Shown: piece by piece, positions 60,219 to 64,000 of the stretch
How the letters are laid out: the number at the start of each line of letters is the position of its first letter
How positions within the stretch are numbered: position 1 is the stretch's first letter
The notes under the pieces: generated by a model
What the model saw: only the letters and a program-made list of their open reading frames with translations
Database searches by the model: none
What the model was told of the DNA's origin: nothing
Origin: Candidatus Obscuribacterales bacterium
GTDB lineage: Bacteria; Cyanobacteriota; Vampirovibrionia; Obscuribacterales; Obscuribacteraceae
NCBI GenBank assembly: GCA_019744775.1
Contig: JAIETZ010000001.1
Location: 744,001 to 808,000, forward strand
DNA length: 64,000 nt
Direction: 5' to 3'
Translations under genes and position numbers: made by a program

Positions 60219-61967
60219 CTACTTAGATAAAGACTTTGCTTTAGCAGCAGCGACTTCCTGTAATACCACTTGTACTAGCGGATTGGATTTAACTTTATCG
60301 GCAAAATGCCCTTGCAATACTTCCTTGATGTAAGTCTTGAGCTCACCATCAGCCAAGGATCCAACTACGGCTTTATCCTTGAGACTGTTCAATATTTCAT
60401 GCTTGACTCGCTCGACCAAGTCATCTGGCGTAACACCGCCAGGCAAATTTAGTCCGCGCATGGCTACATCTGGTCCAGCAAGCACATTCTTCTTGTGATC
60501 AAGAGTGAGTGCAACTACAACCATACCGTCTTCAGCCAAGTGGCGTCTTTCTTCAAGGATAGTCTCATCAATTTCCCAGGCGCGCGACGAGTCAACCAGA
60601 ATCACACCCGCTTTAACTGGCGGCAGTATCTGTCCTTTATCTTTGGTGAGTTCTACAACGTCGCCGTTATCGATAATGAAGACATTTTCTGGCTTAACAC
60701 CACACTCAACAGCGAGCTCTCCGTGTTTGACTAGCATTCTGTATTCGCCGTGCACAGGAATGAAATACTTCGGCTTGCACAAATTAATCATCAATTTCTG
60801 CTCTTCACGGCAGGCGTGTCCAGAAACGTGAATGCCCGCATCTCGTCCGTAAATTACATTAGCTCCGCGCACTGACAAAGCATTAATAGTGTTAGCGATT
60901 GATCTTTCATTACCCGGAATCGGCGTAGCAGAAATAATTACTGTATCGCCAGAAACAATTTGTATTTGCTTGTGCGCATTATTGGCGATGCGTGTCAGCG
61001 CCGACATCGGCTCACCCTGACTGCCTGTGGTGAGAATCACCACTTTGTCCGGCGGCATCTTATTTACTTCTTCCACTGGGACTAGTAGTCCATCCGGGAA
61101 AGTCATATATCCAAGTTCTCTCGATATCGCAGCAAGATTGAGCATTGAACGTCCCAATACCGCTACTTTACGATCGTATTTGACAGCTGCCTGCAATATC
61201 TGTTTTACACGATGCACGTTGCTGGCAAAAGTAGTGACGATGATTCGCTTTTGTGCATTGGCAAATACTTCGTCTAATTTTCTCCAAACAGTGCGCTCTG
61301 ATGGTGTATATCCTTCGCGTTCGGTGTTGGTGCTATCTGATAACAGAGCAAGAATTCCATCCTCACTAGCAGCCGTCAAACTGGCAATGTCATAGAGCTC
61401 ACCATCTACTGGGGTGAAGTCAAACTTGAAGTCACCTGTATGCACTACTGTCCCAACAGGTGTCTCAATAATTAGGCTAAATGAATCAGCAATTGAGTGA
61501 GTGCAACGAATGAACTTAACTCTGAAACATCCTATTTGAACTACCTGACGCGGATGTACTTTCGTAAGCGTTGTGCGATCCTGTAGACCAATTTCACTTA
61601 ATTTGCCTTCCAGCAACCCAAGCGCCAACGCCGGTCCATAAATAACAGGCACAGTTATGTCCCTGAGCATAAACGGAACACCACCTATGTGGTCTTCATG
61701 TCCGTGTGTGATAGCCAGCCCTTTTATCTTGTGCTGATTTTCTCTTAAATAATCCAGCCCAGGCAAAACAAGATCAACACCCAACATATCATCAGAAGGA
61801 AACGCCAGTCCAGCATCGGCAAGCATAATGTCATCGCCATATTCAATGACCATTGTGTTTTTGCCGATTTCGCCGAGTCCACCCAAAGGAATGATTTTCA
61901 GTCCACCTAAGGGCTTATTTCCTTCGGTCTTTTGGCGTGACTTATCTACTGACACCAAACACCTCAT
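60219..61967 (-). CDS. rnj: Ribonuclease J
   Basis: Exo/endoribonuclease of the metallo-beta-lactamase/beta-CASP family; matures rRNA and degrades mRNA. 582 residues from ATG 61967 (a TTG at 62000 is less likely). Zinc motif THGHEDHIGG, TGDFKFD, SDSTNTEREG, TTFASNVHRV, and the beta-CASP SGHA and PVHGEYRM blocks; C-terminal dimerisation domain present. Overlaps dapA by 26 bases. Confidence 0.96.
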   Translation of the reverse strand: MRCLVSVDKSRQKTEGNKPLGGLKIIPLGGLGEIGKNTMVIEYGDDIMLADAGLAFPSDDMLGVDLVLPGLDYLRENQHKIKGLAITHGHEDHIGGVPFMLRDITVPVIYGPALALGLLEGKLSEIGLQDRTTLTKVHPRQVVQIGCFRVKFIRCTHSIADSFSLIIETPVGTVVHTGDFKFDFTPVDGELYDIASLTAASEDGILALLSDSTNTEREGYTPSERTVWRKLDEVFANAQKRIIVTTFASNVHRVKQILQAAVKYDRKVAVLGRSMLNLAAISRELGYMTFPDGLLVPVEEVNKMPPDKVVILTTGSQGEPMSALTRIANNAHKQIQIVSGDTVIISATPIPGNERSIANTINALSVRGANVIYGRDAGIHVSGHACREEQKLMINLCKPKYFIPVHGEYRMLVKHGELAVECGVKPENVFIIDNGDVVELTKDKGQILPPVKAGVILVDSSRAWEIDETILEERRHLAEDGMVVVALTLDHKKNVLAGPDVAMRGLNLPGGVTPDDLVERVKHEILNSLKDKAVVGSLADGELKTYIKEVLQGHFADKVKSNPLVQVVLQEVAAAKAKSLSK

Positions 61968-62892
61968 TTTGTACAACACCGGCAACCGATGTCGTTTCAA
62001 GCTTCAATTCTGCCATAAGCTTATCGAGAATTTCCATGTGGCTCTTCTCCGGACCGACCAATGGCAGTCTCAAGTGTGGCTGACAGAGTCCCATCTTCGA
62101 GAGAACATACTTAACGCAAGCCGGATTAGGCGACAAGAAAAGCGCTTTGAACAGCGGCAGGTAATCGTAATGGAAAAGCCTTGCCTTTGCGTGATCGCCT
62201 GTGAAGAAGGCATCGATCATTTTTGCAATCGGCTTGCCCACAACATGACTCGCAACACTTACTACACCACAAGCACCAGCTGAAAGAAACGGCAACGTCA
62301 AATAGTCATCACCAGAGTAGATGCGAAAATCTTCGCGAATCTTACCAGCAATTTCAGCTGCTTGATCAACACTTCCTGTTGAATCCTTCAGCGCATGAAC
62401 ATGCGGGCAACGACTAGCAATTTCAACTACTGTATCGACATTGATGTTGACGCCCGTTCTGCCCGGAATGTTGTATAGCATTGTCGGCACTTCTACTGAT
62501 TTCATTACAGTCTCAAAGTGAGCCAAGAGTCCCTGTTGGCTAGGCTTATTGTAATAAGGAGCCACAAGCAATAATCCATCAGCACCAATATCCTGAGCCC
62601 ACTTACAATTCTCAATAGTCTGCGTCGTAGAATTTGATCCGGCCCCGGCAATGACTTTAGCCTTGCGAGCAGCGGCAGCGACAACTACACGCAACAAATT
62701 GCGCTTCTCTTCATGCTCCAAGGTTGGGCTTTCGCCGGTTGTCCCGGCAACCACAATGGATGTCGTGCCATTCTTGATCAAGTGTTCGACAATGGCTGTG
62801 ACTGCCTTATAGTCGATCGACATATCGTCCTTGAAAGGCGTGACCATTGCTGTCACTACTTTTCCAAACACAGGCGAATTAACTCCAATCAT
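61942..62892 (-). CDS. dapA: 4-hydroxy-tetrahydrodipicolinate synthase
   Basis: Condenses pyruvate with aspartate semialdehyde, first committed step to lysine and diaminopimelate. 316 residues; Schiff-base Lys169 (HALKDSTGS), Tyr140 (YNIPGRTG) and VVAGTTGESPTL. About 20 residues longer than usual at the C-terminus, where it overlaps rnj. ATG with GGAGG upstream. The preceding gene asd makes its substrate. Confidence 0.97.
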   Translation of the reverse strand: MIGVNSPVFGKVVTAMVTPFKDDMSIDYKAVTAIVEHLIKNGTTSIVVAGTTGESPTLEHEEKRNLLRVVVAAAARKAKVIAGAGSNSTTQTIENCKWAQDIGADGLLLVAPYYNKPSQQGLLAHFETVMKSVEVPTMLYNIPGRTGVNINVDTVVEIASRCPHVHALKDSTGSVDQAAEIAGKIREDFRIYSGDDYLTLPFLSAGACGVVSVASHVVGKPIAKMIDAFFTGDHAKARLFHYDYLPLFKALFLSPNPACVKYVLSKMGLCQPHLRLPLVGPEKSHMEILDKLMAELKLETTSVAGVVQNEVFGVSR

Positions 62893-62912
62893 GGTTGCTT
62901 CTTCCTCCAGAC

Positions 62913-63947
62913 TTATGTGGTCACTTGCTGTTTAAGCAAGTTATGTTTAACTAGATACTCAGCAATACGGACGGCATTAAGTGCAGCACCGATACGCAAA
63001 TTGTCGGCAACCACCCAAAGATTTATGCCATTGGGCGACGAGGTGTCATGGCGAATACGTCCGACATAAACAGGATCAGCACCAGCTGCTTCCACTGGTG
63101 TTGGATAAATTCCTTCACTTGGACTATCCCACACTTCAACTGCCGGGCTAGAAGCAAGAATTTGTCTAGCCTCGACAGGTGACAATGGCTTTTCAAAATC
63201 AATTGTTACTGATTCGCTATGTCCAATCACGACAGGCACACGCACCGCAGTAGCTGTAATCGGCAGCTCCGGCAAATCAAGCATTTTGCGGCTTTCATTT
63301 ACCAACTTCATCTCTTCTTTGGTATAGCCGTTATCGAGAAACTTATCGATCTGCGGAATTAAGTTGAAGGCAATCTGATGTTGGAATACAGAAGGCGTGT
63401 AATCTTCGTTATTCATGATTGCACGCGTCTGATGCTCAAGCTCATCAATTGCTTCTTTTCCTGCTCCACTTACCGATTGATAAGTAGTAACAATCACTCT
63501 CTTCAATCCGGCAGCTTCATGCAATGGCTTCAACACAACAACCAACTGCGCTGTCGAGCAATTAGGATTAGCAATAATGCCTTTGTGCTTGTGCAACGCC
63601 TTAGCATTTACTTCCGGCACAACCAATGGAACTTCCGCATCCATACGAAAAGCATTTGAGTTGTCGATAACGCATGCACCAGCAGCTACGGCAGCCGGAG
63701 CCAAGCGCTTGCTTATTTCTTCGCCTGCAGAGGCAAGAACAATGTCTATGCCTTTGAACGACTCAGGAGTTGCTTCCTGCACCGGATAAGACACGCCTTT
63801 GAATGTCAGGCTTGCTTCTTTTGAACGTGAACTAGCCAACAAACGCAATTCACCGACTGGAAAATTTCTTTCTTCCAAAACCGCCAGAAGCTCAGCGCCC
63901 ACTCTACCGGTGGCACCGAGAATTGCAACATTTATTGGCTTACTCAA
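62913..63947 (-). CDS. asd: Aspartate-semialdehyde dehydrogenase
   Basis: NADPH reduction of aspartyl phosphate to aspartate semialdehyde. 344 residues; NADP loop LGATGRVGAEL, catalytic Cys130 in NPNCSTAQ, and the substrate block with YQSVSGAGKEA. TTG start at 63947 backed by AAAGGA at suitable spacing. First gene of asd-dapA-rnj-mnmH-small membrane protein; its promoter lies at or beyond the window end. Confidence 0.97.
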   Translation of the reverse strand: MSKPINVAILGATGRVGAELLAVLEERNFPVGELRLLASSRSKEASLTFKGVSYPVQEATPESFKGIDIVLASAGEEISKRLAPAAVAAGACVIDNSNAFRMDAEVPLVVPEVNAKALHKHKGIIANPNCSTAQLVVVLKPLHEAAGLKRVIVTTYQSVSGAGKEAIDELEHQTRAIMNNEDYTPSVFQHQIAFNLIPQIDKFLDNGYTKEEMKLVNESRKMLDLPELPITATAVRVPVVIGHSESVTIDFEKPLSPVEARQILASSPAVEVWDSPSEGIYPTPVEAAGADPVYVGRIRHDTSSPNGINLWVVADNLRIGAALNAVRIAEYLVKHNLLKQQVTT

Positions 63948-64000
63948 TTTCGATTCCTTTCAAACTAACAAACTGATGAAGGTTGTTTGTCTCCCATAAG

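Noticed and set aside
1-64000. tRNA, rRNA, insertion sequence, integrase and prophage genes
   Set aside because: No T-loop/D-loop pattern, rRNA core motif or transposase/integrase signature was seen in the gaps or translations; short tRNAs inside the gaps cannot be fully excluded without a covariance search.

Overview
The window looks like a chromosomal segment from a non-photosynthetic relative of the Cyanobacteria, most likely Vampirovibrionia/Melainabacteria and possibly the Obscuribacterales. Three things point there. The F-type ATP synthase genes lie in the cyanobacterial order atpI-a-c-b'-b-delta-alpha-gamma, with separate b and b' subunits and no beta/epsilon genes. The order asd-dapA-rnj is one I recall from cyanobacteria. 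No photosynthesis gene is seen, and the gamma subunit is the short form. Signal peptides, a site-2 protease and c-type cytochromes fit a respiring cell. The taxonomic call is inference; no rRNA gene is present and I see no tRNA gene.

Layout. 1-4.8 kb: 3'-part of uvrB, the housekeeping sigma factor, a membrane protein, and a minus-strand mpg-vanZ pair. 4.9-10.8 kb: asparagine synthetase, a large c-di-GMP enzyme (pseudo-receiver/GAF/GGDEF/HD-GYP) and a coupled TPR protein. 10.8-11.6 kb: a BrnT/BrnA toxin-antitoxin pair with a perfect 20-bp palindrome in its promoter. 11.7-19 kb: an aldehyde dehydrogenase, then minus-strand genes for a secreted protein, gatA, the fatty-acid cluster fabG-acpP-fabF and an ADP-ribosylglycohydrolase. 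19.2-26.5 kb: an 873-residue orphan, a TPR lipoprotein/exported protein, an Mpo1-like protein, and a spoIID-rseP-like pair. 26.8-33.9 kb: a 2200-residue giant protein ending in a papain/calpain-like cysteine-protease domain, with a small gene one base behind it. 34-40.6 kb: the ATP synthase operon with a fasciclin protein inserted. 40.8-44.2 kb: PspA/IM30, tgt, a repeat-rich secreted protein and a VapBC-type pair. 44.3-48.9 kb: an NrtR-type regulator followed by the complete quinolinate route nadC-nadA-nadB. 49-51.3 kb: a small operon with two c-type cytochromes and a TPR protein. 51.5-58.5 kb: a complete condensin operon smc-scpA-scpB with ispD, then sepF. 58.5-64 kb: a repeat-rich gap, then the minus-strand operon asd-dapA-rnj-mnmH and a small membrane protein.

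The most interesting items are: (i) the giant protease-tipped protein with its coupled small partner, which resembles a polymorphic effector plus immunity or chaperone protein but matches no named system I can recognise; (ii) a dispersed intergenic element of about 70-100 bp, present four times in the same orientation relative to downstream genes, whose 3' end carries GGAG just before two start codons; (iii) a fasciclin-domain gene inside the ATP synthase operon together with an a-subunit that lost the usual FGN after its essential Arg; (iv) a BrnA antitoxin with a long histone-like basic tail; (v) a small basic ORF with a perfect Shine-Dalgarno, antisense to the end of nadB.

All calls are by eye from sequence and translations. 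No database search, structure prediction or promoter mapping was run.
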